6,940 bases of DNA from RBG-16-66-20 sp049651845 (GTDB lineage Bacteria > Pseudomonadota > Gammaproteobacteria > Burkholderiales > SG8-39). The translations under genes and the position numbers were made by a program. The notes under the pieces were generated by a model. The model was not told the DNA's origin. It did no database searches and saw only the letters and a program-made list of their open reading frames with translations. The stretch lies in assembly GCA_049651845.1 (NCBI GenBank), contig JBASCW010000047.1, positions 1 to 6,940 of the forward strand, read 5' to 3'. Shown here in pieces: positions 1 through 6,111 of this stretch (the stretch's first letter is position 1; each line of letters starts with the position of its first letter).

Positions 1-287
1 CGCCGGCGCCGAAGGCCGCGGCCGCGCAAGACCTGCCGGCCGGCCTGGCCCTGGTGCGCGCGCCGATGGTCGGCACGTTCTACCGCTCGCCCGAGCCGGG
101 CGCGCCGCCCTACGTGGTGCCGGGCGCGCGCGTCGCCGCCGACACCGTGGTCGGGATCATCGAGGTGATGAAGCTGATGAACGCCGTGAACGCCGGCTGC
201 GCCGGCGTGGTCACGCACGTGCTGGTGGAGAACGCCGGCGCCGTGGAATACGGGCAGCCGCTGGTGGCGATCGATCCCGAGGCATGA
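1..287 (+). CDS. Biotin carboxyl carrier protein, AccB-type (5'-truncated by window edge)
   Basis: This is the C-terminal 94 residues of a biotin carrier protein; the reading frame is open to the left edge (first full codon at 3), so the true start lies outside. It begins with an Ala/Pro-rich linker (about 14 residues), followed by a complete biotinyl domain. The domain has the APMVGTFYRSPEPGAPPYV stretch, which in AccB forms the protruding 'thumb', and the biotinylation motif EVMKLMN. The lysine expected to carry biotin is codon 171-173. By family, the biotin arm carries CO2 from a biotin carboxylase to a carboxyltransferase. The classical motif is E-A-M-K-M-M; Val and Leu here are conservative variants. 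The stop overlaps the start of the downstream carboxyltransferase (ATGA), so the two are probably translationally coupled and form one enzyme. The methionine-like GTG at 54 lies inside the domain boundary and is unlikely to be the start. The biotin carboxylase is presumably encoded upstream, but this is not visible. Confidence 0.93.
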   Translation, partial: PAPKAAAAQDLPAGLALVRAPMVGTFYRSPEPGAPPYVVPGARVAADTVVGIIEVMKLMNAVNAGCAGVVTHVLVENAGAVEYGQPLVAIDPEA

Positions 288-1747
288 GCCGTCGCAAGCC
301 CGCGCGCCGCATGCGCTTCATCGACCTCACGCTGCGCGATGCGCACCAGTGTCTGTGGTCCACGCGCATGACGACGGCGATGATGGCGCCGGTCCTCGGC
401 ACGCTCGACCGCATCGGCTACGACGCGATCAACGTGATGGGCGGAGCGGTGTTCGACGTGTGCGTGCGCTTCCTGCGCGAGAATCCCTGGCGGCGCGTGC
501 AGATGCTGTGCGAACGCCTCGCCACGCCGGTGGACGCGCTGACGCGCGGCCAGAGCCTCTATACCTTCGAGCTTTTCCCGGACGACGTCGTCGAGCTCAA
601 CTCCCGCGTGCTCGCCGCGCTCGGGGTGAAGATCCTCACCGCCTACGACGCGCTCAACGACAACCGCAACATCGAGTCCTCGGTGCGTTCCGCGAAGGCC
701 GCCGGCATGCAGGCGAGCGGCTGGATGACCTACACGCTGAGTCCGGTGCACACCGACGCCTACTACGCGGCGCGGGCGACGGAGCTGCGGGCGCTCGGCG
801 CGGACTCGATCTGCGTCAAGGATCCGACCGGCCTGCTGACGCCGGCGCGCGGGCGCACGCTGTTCCCGGCGGTGGTCGCCGCCGCGCGCGGCATCCCGCT
901 GCAGCTGCATTCGCACTGCCAGTCGGGGCTCGCGCCCGAGGTGTACTCGGTGGCGATGCAGTCGGGCTTCGAGGTCGCCTACACCGCGCTCGAGCCGCTC
1001 GGCGACGGCGCCTCGCTCCCCTCCACGCAGGACATCCGCCGGCGCGCGCTCGCGCTGGGGCTCGGCTGCCGCCTCGACGAGGGCGCGATGCGCGAGGCCT
1101 CGTCCTACTTCAACTGGCTGTGCGCGAGCGAGGACAAGCCCCGCGGCGAGGTGGCGCGCTACGATCCCGCGCTCTATGAGCACCAGATCCCGGGCGGGAT
1201 GATCTCCAACCTGCGCTCGCAGCTGCAGGCGATGCGGTTCGAGCACCGCCTTCCGGAGATCATGGAGGAGGCGGCGCGCGTGCGGCGCGACCTCGGCTAC
1301 CCGATCCTGGTGAGCCCCTTCGCGCAGTACATCATCACCCAGGCGGTGCTGAACGTGGTGCAGGGCGAGCGCTACAGGACGATTCCCGACGAGGTGCGCA
1401 AGTACGCGGCCGGCTACTACGGCCGGCTCGCGGCGCCGCCGGCGGCGGAATTCCTCGAGCGCGCGAACCTGCGCCCTGGCGGACAGGTCGAGGAGCGCGC
1501 GGCAGCGCACCTCGAGCCCTGGCTGCCGCGCCTGCGCGCGAAGCTGGGGCCGCAGGCGAGCGACGAGGACCTGCTGCTGCACGCCTTCTACGATGCGCCC
1601 CTGGTCGCACAGCTGCGCGATCCGGTGCCCGAATGCCGCCCGCGCACCACGCCGCTCAACGAGCTGGTGCGCTACCTGGCCGAGCGCAAGGACATCTCGC
1701 GCGCGCGCATCCGGTTCGCCGGCACCGAGCTTTCCTTCACCGCATGA
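284..1747 (+). CDS. Biotin-dependent carboxyltransferase subunit, pyruvate carboxylase / transcarboxylase 5S / OadA family
   Basis: The protein has 487 residues: an HMGL-like TIM-barrel carboxyltransferase domain (about 10-265) followed by the conserved PYC/OADA carboxylase domain (about 290-430). Visible family motifs are LTLRDAHQ (15-22; Arg18 for substrate carboxylate, Asp19 for metal, Gln22), MGGAVFDVCVRFL (52-64), RGQ (88-90), YTLSPVHT (150-157), the carboxylated-lysine motif with Lys179 in VKDPTGLLTP, the metal ligands His209 and His211, and HQIPGGMISN (300-309). It should move a carboxyl group between biotin and an acceptor acid in the cytoplasm. Unlike OadA it has no fused biotin domain; the carrier is the gene just upstream. 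The usual Met after Lys-Asp is Pro181, and the catalytic Thr of the TPSS segment is Ser344. The start at 284 was chosen for its 4-base ATGA overlap; a start at 311 (Met10) also fits the family N-terminus and neither has a good ribosome site. The acceptor is unknown; pyruvate is only the family default. Confidence 0.9.
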   Translation: MSRRKPARRMRFIDLTLRDAHQCLWSTRMTTAMMAPVLGTLDRIGYDAINVMGGAVFDVCVRFLRENPWRRVQMLCERLATPVDALTRGQSLYTFELFPDDVVELNSRVLAALGVKILTAYDALNDNRNIESSVRSAKAAGMQASGWMTYTLSPVHTDAYYAARATELRALGADSICVKDPTGLLTPARGRTLFPAVVAAARGIPLQLHSHCQSGLAPEVYSVAMQSGFEVAYTALEPLGDGASLPSTQDIRRRALALGLGCRLDEGAMREASSYFNWLCASEDKPRGEVARYDPALYEHQIPGGMISNLRSQLQAMRFEHRLPEIMEEAARVRRDLGYPILVSPFAQYIITQAVLNVVQGERYRTIPDEVRKYAAGYYGRLAAPPAAEFLERANLRPGGQVEERAAAHLEPWLPRLRAKLGPQASDEDLLLHAFYDAPLVAQLRDPVPECRPRTTPLNELVRYLAERKDISRARIRFAGTELSFTA

Positions 1748-2541
1748 GCGCCGCCGCCCGGCAGGCGCGCGAGGCGGCGGCCAAGGGGGCCGGCGGCGCG
1801 GTGCCCAAGGCGCTGCGCGTGCTGGAGACGGTGGCCGGGCGCAAGCGCCCGCTCGCGATCGCCGAGATCGCCGCCGCGCTCGATCTGCCGCAGCCGACCG
1901 CGCACCGGCTGGTCACCTCGCTGGAGAAACTCGGTTTCCTCGGGCGCGAGCCCGGCCGGCGGCGCATCGTCGAGGGCCGGCGCCTGCTGGGCCTGGGCCT
2001 GGACGTGCTGCAGGCGGCCACCAGCTCGGGCGCGCGGCACGCGATTCTCGCGGCGCTGGCGCGCAAGACCGGCGAATCCTGCAACCTCGGCGTGCTCTCG
2101 GGCGCCAACGTCGTGTACGTGGACCGCGTCGAGTCGCAGTGGCCGCTCGGCCTGCGCTTCGAGCCGGGCAGCCGCGTGCCGGCGCACTGCACGGCGATCG
2201 GCAAGCTGCTGCTCGCGCAGCTCCCCGAGGCGGCCCTCGAGGCGCAGCTCGCGGGCGGCAGGCTCGCGCGCTATACCGCGACCACGCTCACCGACCTGCG
2301 GCGCCTGAAGGCCGAGCTCGCGCGCATCCGGCGCCGGGGCTGGTCGGCGGACAACCAGGAGTTCATGTCCGGCGTGGTCTGCATCGCGGTGCCCGTGCGC
2401 GCGCCGCGCGGCGAGCAGGCCTGCGCGGGGCTCGCGATTTCGGCGGCGGAGGCGCGCGTCACGCTCGCCGGCGCCAGGCGTTTCCTGCCGGCGCTGCGCG
2501 AGGCGGCCCGCCGCCTCGCCGGCAGCCTGGCCGGCCCATGA
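1744..2541 (+). CDS. IclR-family transcriptional regulator
   Basis: The protein has 265 residues, typical of the family. An N-terminal basic/Ala-rich tail of about 18 residues precedes a winged helix-turn-helix (about 20-80) with the family pattern VPKALRVLE, then IAEIAAALDLPQPTAHRLV (recognition helix about 49-60) and the wing around 64-78. The C-terminal effector-binding domain (about 95-260) shows NVVYVDRVES and the IclR signature GSRVPAHCTAIGKLLLA (141-157), followed by SADNQEFMSGVVCIAVPV. IclR proteins are cytoplasmic dimers that bind small acids, often pathway substrates or intermediates, and act as repressors or activators of catabolic operons. The start at 1744 was chosen because it overlaps the carboxyltransferase stop (ATGA) and gives the normal family length; upstream in-frame ATG extension would lie wholly inside the previous gene. 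It likely controls this operon and itself, an inference from position. The ligand is unknown. Confidence 0.93.
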   Translation: MSAAARQAREAAAKGAGGAVPKALRVLETVAGRKRPLAIAEIAAALDLPQPTAHRLVTSLEKLGFLGREPGRRRIVEGRRLLGLGLDVLQAATSSGARHAILAALARKTGESCNLGVLSGANVVYVDRVESQWPLGLRFEPGSRVPAHCTAIGKLLLAQLPEAALEAQLAGGRLARYTATTLTDLRRLKAELARIRRRGWSADNQEFMSGVVCIAVPVRAPRGEQACAGLAISAAEARVTLAGARRFLPALREAARRLAGSLAGP

Positions 2542-2553
2542 TCCATTGAGGAG

Positions 2554-2563
2554 AGGAGGAGGG
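2554..2563 (+). promoter_or_regulatory. Strong ribosome binding site of the substrate-binding protein gene
   Basis: The purine run AGGAGGAGGG contains a perfect AGGAGG (2557-2562) and ends about 4-5 bases before the ATG at 2568. It is the only near-consensus Shine-Dalgarno site seen among the gene starts in the window. It fits the need for binding protein to be made in excess over the membrane components. Confidence 0.85.
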
Positions 2564-2567
2564 AACC

Positions 2568-3818
2568 ATGAAACGACAGATCCTTGCTGCATCGATCGCC
2601 CTGCTGGTTGCGGTACCGGCCGCGGCGCAACAGAAGTTCAACGACTGGGGCTGGCCGCAGCCCTACGAGAAAGTGTCCGACAAGTCGGTCGAGTGGCTGA
2701 AGTCGAAGGGCTGGTGGCCGGTGCAGGTCGCCTTTCAGGCGCCGTGGTCCGGGCAGAACACGACCAACATCGTGATGGACCGTCAAGGCCTGCTCAAGAG
2801 CCGCGGCGTGGAGGCGAAGTGGCAGGCCTTCCCGTCCGGACCGGCGATCAATGAAACCATCGTTTCGGCGAAGTTCCAAGTCGGCAACGGCGGCAATTTT
2901 CCGTTCACGTCGCTGCTGGACAAGAACATCCCGGTCAAGGCGATCGCGATCCTGAGTCCCAACCTGCTGCACGCGCTGGTGGTGCCGCCGGATTCGCCGC
3001 TGAAGAGCATCAAGGACCTGAAGGGCAGCAACCCGCCGGCGACCATCGGCATCGTCACCGGGTCCTCGGCCGAGTTCTATTTTCAGATGGCGATGCAGAT
3101 CAACGGCATCGAGGTGGGCAAGGACGTGATCCTGAAGAACACGCCGCCGGGCGAGCAGATGGCGCTGCCCAAGGGGATCGCCGGCGTGGTGCCCTGGGAT
3201 CCGACGCCGACCATGATGGTGGAAGAGCGCAAGAACGGCCGCATCATCGACTCGATCTTTCCCTACAACATGTACGAGGGGCAGTTCTACCTGCGCTCCG
3301 AGATCGTGGAGAACGCGCCCGACGTGGTGCAGGCGTTCTCCGACGCCTTCGCCGAGGCGACGCTGTGGATCCGGCTCAACCCGGAGAAGGCGGCCGACCT
3401 GATGGCCGAGGATCCGACGCTGAAAAACTTCTCCAAGGCGATCCTGCTGCAGCAGATCCGCGCCTACAACAACCTCTACAAGCCGACGCACATCTACCCG
3501 CACGCGGCCTTCTGGGGCGCGGTGAACGAGACCATCTTCAAGTGGCTGCACGGGCAGAACCGCATCACGCGGCCGCTCGCGGCGAAGGACTTCTCCGACG
3601 CTGTGGACGCACGCTACATGGACCGCACCTTCGCCAAGCTTGGCTGGGCGGTTCCCAAGCAGCCGCCCTTCCTGCCGGCGGGGTGGAAAGGCGACCCGGG
3701 CAGGCCGCCGTTCCCGGAGTACATGCATGCGATCAATACGAAGACGCCGCAGCCGTTTCCGGAGAAGGGCGACCTGGTGAAAGCCTGGTCGTTCGGCGGC
3801 AAGAGCTTCGCGCCGTAG
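2568..3818 (+). CDS. ABC transporter periplasmic substrate-binding protein, NrtA/SsuA/TauA class
   Basis: The protein has 416 residues. It starts with a Sec signal peptide (basic MKRQ, hydrophobic core to about residue 17, likely cleavage after AAA at 20). There is no lipobox Cys, so it is expected to be soluble in the periplasm. The core resembles the nitrate/sulfonate/taurine binding proteins: a LLKSRGVEAKW segment, then FPSGPAINE (88-96), the G-N-G-G loop, a hinge-type ALVVPPDSPLKSIKDLKG, and GIVTGSSAEFYF. It is longer than the usual 310-340 residues, with a Trp-rich N-terminal segment (27-60) and a C-terminal extension of about 60-80 residues rich in Pro and aromatics. It delivers an unknown small, probably anionic, organic solute to the permease encoded 28 bases downstream. 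GC content appears lower than its neighbours (58-63 % in sampled lines), partly explained by more Lys, Asn and Phe. The class is clear; the substrate is not. Confidence 0.9.
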   Translation: MKRQILAASIALLVAVPAAAQQKFNDWGWPQPYEKVSDKSVEWLKSKGWWPVQVAFQAPWSGQNTTNIVMDRQGLLKSRGVEAKWQAFPSGPAINETIVSAKFQVGNGGNFPFTSLLDKNIPVKAIAILSPNLLHALVVPPDSPLKSIKDLKGSNPPATIGIVTGSSAEFYFQMAMQINGIEVGKDVILKNTPPGEQMALPKGIAGVVPWDPTPTMMVEERKNGRIIDSIFPYNMYEGQFYLRSEIVENAPDVVQAFSDAFAEATLWIRLNPEKAADLMAEDPTLKNFSKAILLQQIRAYNNLYKPTHIYPHAAFWGAVNETIFKWLHGQNRITRPLAAKDFSDAVDARYMDRTFAKLGWAVPKQPPFLPAGWKGDPGRPPFPEYMHAINTKTPQPFPEKGDLVKAWSFGGKSFAP

Positions 3819-3846
3819 CCGGGCAGGACTCGCCTCGGCCGCCGCG

Positions 3847-4617
3847 ATGCTCGCCGGCATTCTGCGTAGGCTCGCCAATCTCGGCCTGCTCGCCGCCGCG
3901 CTCCTCGCCTGGTGGGGGGTGAGCGTGCACGTGCTCGACAGGACCACGCGCGCGCTGCTGCCGCCGCCCACCCAGGTGCTGGTCGCCGCCTGGGAGCTCC
4001 TGCAGTCGGGCGACCTGTGGCGGCATGTGCGCGACAGCGTCAAGCGCGAACTGGTCGCTTTCCTGTGGGCGACGAGCGCGATCCCGCTCGGCATCGCGAT
4101 GGGCTGGTGGAAAGCGGTCGAGAACCAGGTGGATCCGTTGATCGAGATCCTGCGGCCGGTGCCGCCGCTCGCCTGGATCCCGCTGTCGATCCTCTGGTTC
4201 GGCATCGGCGACGTGCAGAACCAGTTCATCATCTTTCTCGGCTGCTTCTTCCCGATTCTCCTCAATACGGTCACCGCCGTGAAGGGGATCGAGCCGAACC
4301 TGGTGCGCGCGGCGCGCGCGCTCGGCGCGAATGAGCGGAGCGTCCTCTGGCGCGTCGTACTGCGTGCCGCGCTGCCGCAGATCGTGACCGGGGTACGCGT
4401 CGGTCTGGGCGTGGGCTGGATGGCGCTGGTGGCGGCCGAGCTGGTGGGCGCGAATTCGGGCCTGGGCTTCCTGATCAGCGACGCGCGCACCGTCCTGCGC
4501 ACCGACTACGTGATCGTCGGCATGGCGGTGATCGGCCTGATCGGCCTGGCGATCGATTCGACCATCCGCATCGCCGCGCGACGGCTGTTGCCCTGGTCGC
4601 AGGAGCTCGCCCGGTGA
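3847..4617 (+). CDS. ABC transporter inner-membrane permease, SsuC/TauC class
   Basis: The protein has 256 residues, the usual size for this class (about 250-280). Hydrophobic segments lie at about 8-30, 66-88, 98-118, 123-143, 180-200 and 215-236, consistent with six membrane helices. The PPP loop after helix 1 (LLPPPTQVL, 38-46), RPVPPLAWIPLSILWFG (103-119) and the cytoplasmic coupling (EAA-type) segment RAARALGANERSVLWRVVL (154 onward) ending in LPQI are characteristic of BPD_transp_1 permeases of sulfonate/taurine/nitrate importers. It forms the transmembrane pore, probably as a homodimer since only one permease gene is present. The start ATG lies 28 bases after the binding-protein stop with no strong ribosome site. 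The stop overlaps the ATPase start (GTGA), so the two are probably translationally coupled. Confidence 0.93.
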   Translation: MLAGILRRLANLGLLAAALLAWWGVSVHVLDRTTRALLPPPTQVLVAAWELLQSGDLWRHVRDSVKRELVAFLWATSAIPLGIAMGWWKAVENQVDPLIEILRPVPPLAWIPLSILWFGIGDVQNQFIIFLGCFFPILLNTVTAVKGIEPNLVRAARALGANERSVLWRVVLRAALPQIVTGVRVGLGVGWMALVAAELVGANSGLGFLISDARTVLRTDYVIVGMAVIGLIGLAIDSTIRIAARRLLPWSQELAR

Positions 4618-5399
4618 GCGCGGTCACGATCGGCGCGGTCACCAAGATCTACGAAGGCGGCGACCATGCGGGCGCCGAACCGGTGCAGGCGCTGCGCAAC
4701 GTGAATTTCAACGTCGCGGACCACGAGTTCTGCTCGATCCTCGGCCACAGCGGCTGCGGCAAGACCACGCTGCTCATGATCCTCGCCGGCTTCGAGCAGC
4801 CCAGCGGCGGCAAGGTCCTGGTGGACGGCGCGCCGGTGGGCGCGCCGTCCTGGCGGCGCAGCATGGTGTTCCAGGACTACGCGCTCTTTCCGTGGATGAC
4901 GGTGGAGCAGAACATCGCCTTCGGCCTGGAGATGAAGCGCCTGCCGCCCGGCGAGCGCCGCGACATCGTCGCGCGCCACGTGTCGCTGGTCGGCCTGAAG
5001 GGCTTCGAGCGGCGCTACCCGCGCCAGCTCTCCGGCGGCATGAAGCAGCGCGTGTCCATCGCGCGCGCCCTCGCGGTGGACCCGGCGGTGCTCCTCATGG
5101 ACGAGCCCTTCGCCGCGCTGGACGCGCAGAACCGCTCGCGCATGCAGGAGGAGATGGGCCGCATCCTCGCGAGCAACGACCCGGCGTTGCGCAAGACGAT
5201 GATCCTGGTGACGCACAGCATCGACGAGGCGATCCTGCTGTCGGACCAGATCGTGGTGCTCACGCGCCGGCCCGGAACTGTCAAGGCAGACCTGCGCGTG
5301 GACCTGCCGCGGCCGCGCGAGGAGAGCGACCCCGCCTATGTCGCGCTCAAGAAGCAGATCCGGGACCTGATCCACGAAGAATACGAAATCGAGGCCTGA
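4614..5399 (+). CDS. ABC transporter ATP-binding protein, SsuB/TauB/NrtD class
   Basis: The protein has 261 residues with a full set of nucleotide-binding motifs: Walker A GHSGCGKTT (44-52), Q-loop Gln87 in MVFQDYALFPW, signature LSGGMKQR (139-146), Walker B LLMDEPF with Asp163 and Glu164, D-loop AALD (167-170) and switch His201 in VTHS. The FPWMTVEQNI stretch and the RPGTV motif near the C-terminus are typical of the SsuB/TauB group. It hydrolyses ATP on the cytoplasmic face to power the importer, as a dimer. A GTG start is used; it sits in the GTGA overlap with the permease stop. The C-terminus (about 235-261) is acidic and ends 1 base before the next gene. No catalytic residue is missing. 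Confidence 0.95.
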   Translation: MSAVTIGAVTKIYEGGDHAGAEPVQALRNVNFNVADHEFCSILGHSGCGKTTLLMILAGFEQPSGGKVLVDGAPVGAPSWRRSMVFQDYALFPWMTVEQNIAFGLEMKRLPPGERRDIVARHVSLVGLKGFERRYPRQLSGGMKQRVSIARALAVDPAVLLMDEPFAALDAQNRSRMQEEMGRILASNDPALRKTMILVTHSIDEAILLSDQIVVLTRRPGTVKADLRVDLPRPREESDPAYVALKKQIRDLIHEEYEIEA

Positions 5400-5400
5400 C

Positions 5401-6111
5401 GTGGATACCGACCTGACCGGGCGCGTCGCGCTCGTCACCGGCGCCTCGCGCGGCGTCGGCGCCCGCATCGCGGCGTGCCTGGCCGAGCACGGCGCCGTGG
5501 TGCACGCCGCCGACATCGACGAGAAGGCGGTGCTGCGCATGGACGTCACCGACCGCGCCGCAGTGGCCGTCGCGGTGGCGCGCATCGAGAAGGAAAGCGG
5601 CGGCCTCGACATCCTCGTCAACAATGCGGGGCTATTGGCGAACGGGCCGTTCGATGAGGCCGGCGGCGAGGCCTGGGACAAGCTGGTCGCGGTCAACCTG
5701 ACCGGGATCTACAACTGCGTGCAGGCCGCGGTGCCGGCGATGCGGCGCCGCGGGCGCGGCGCCATCATCAACATCGCCTCGGTGTCGCACGAGAAGGGCG
5801 GCGGCGCCTTCGGCAACGTCTGGTACGGCACGACCAAGGCGGGCGTGGTGGCGATGACCAAGGGCCTGGGGCGCGAGCTCGGGCCTTCGGCGATCCGCGT
5901 CAACGCGATCGCCCCAGCGGTGGTGGCGACCGACATGGTGCGCAAGTTGCTGACGCCCGAAGCGCGCGAGCGGATCGTCGCGCGCATTCCGCTCGGCCGC
6001 CTCGCGGAGGAGGACGACGTCGCGCGGCTCGTCGTCTTCCTCGCCTCGGAATCGGCCTCCTTCATCACCGGCGAGACCATCGCGGTCGACGGTGGGTTTC
6101 TCCGTACCTGA
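5401..6111 (+). CDS. Short-chain dehydrogenase/reductase (SDR), probably NAD(H)-dependent
   Basis: The protein has 236 residues of the classical SDR fold: cofactor motif TGASRGVG (13-20), NNAG (74-77), Asn99, Ser127 in NIAS, Tyr142 and Lys146 (YGTTK), and the C-terminal ITGETIAVDGGF. Asp38 at the end of the second strand favours NAD(H) over NADP(H), by family rule. The stretch between Asp38 and the DVT motif (48-50) is about a dozen residues shorter than usual, so the third helix seems reduced, and Ser-Tyr spacing is 15 rather than the usual 13. A GTG start is used, 1 base after the ATPase stop, with GAGG at 5391-5394 giving a 6-base spacer. It likely oxidises a hydroxy group or reduces a keto group of the imported compound or its product; this is inferred from the operon, and the substrate cannot be read from the sequence. 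Confidence 0.93.
   Translation: MDTDLTGRVALVTGASRGVGARIAACLAEHGAVVHAADIDEKAVLRMDVTDRAAVAVAVARIEKESGGLDILVNNAGLLANGPFDEAGGEAWDKLVAVNLTGIYNCVQAAVPAMRRRGRGAIINIASVSHEKGGGAFGNVWYGTTKAGVVAMTKGLGRELGPSAIRVNAIAPAVVATDMVRKLLTPEARERIVARIPLGRLAEEDDVARLVVFLASESASFITGETIAVDGGFLRT

Noticed and set aside
110..1582. Long open frame on the minus strand across the carboxyltransferase gene (490 codons)
   Set aside because: It lies opposite well-matched genes. Its translation is Arg/Ala/His-rich with no domain motif, which is typical of the antisense frame of high-GC coding DNA.
3819..3846. Possible attenuating hairpin between binding protein and permease genes
   Set aside because: Such elements often set excess binding protein over permease, but this 28-base gap holds only scattered G/C matches and no stem of six or more contiguous pairs.
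2271..4502. Very long open frame on the minus strand (743 codons) spanning iclR, the binding protein and part of the permease
   Set aside because: It crosses three clear plus-strand genes and their boundaries. Its product is low-complexity Arg/His/Leu-rich sequence with no recognisable fold, so it is a GC-bias shadow.
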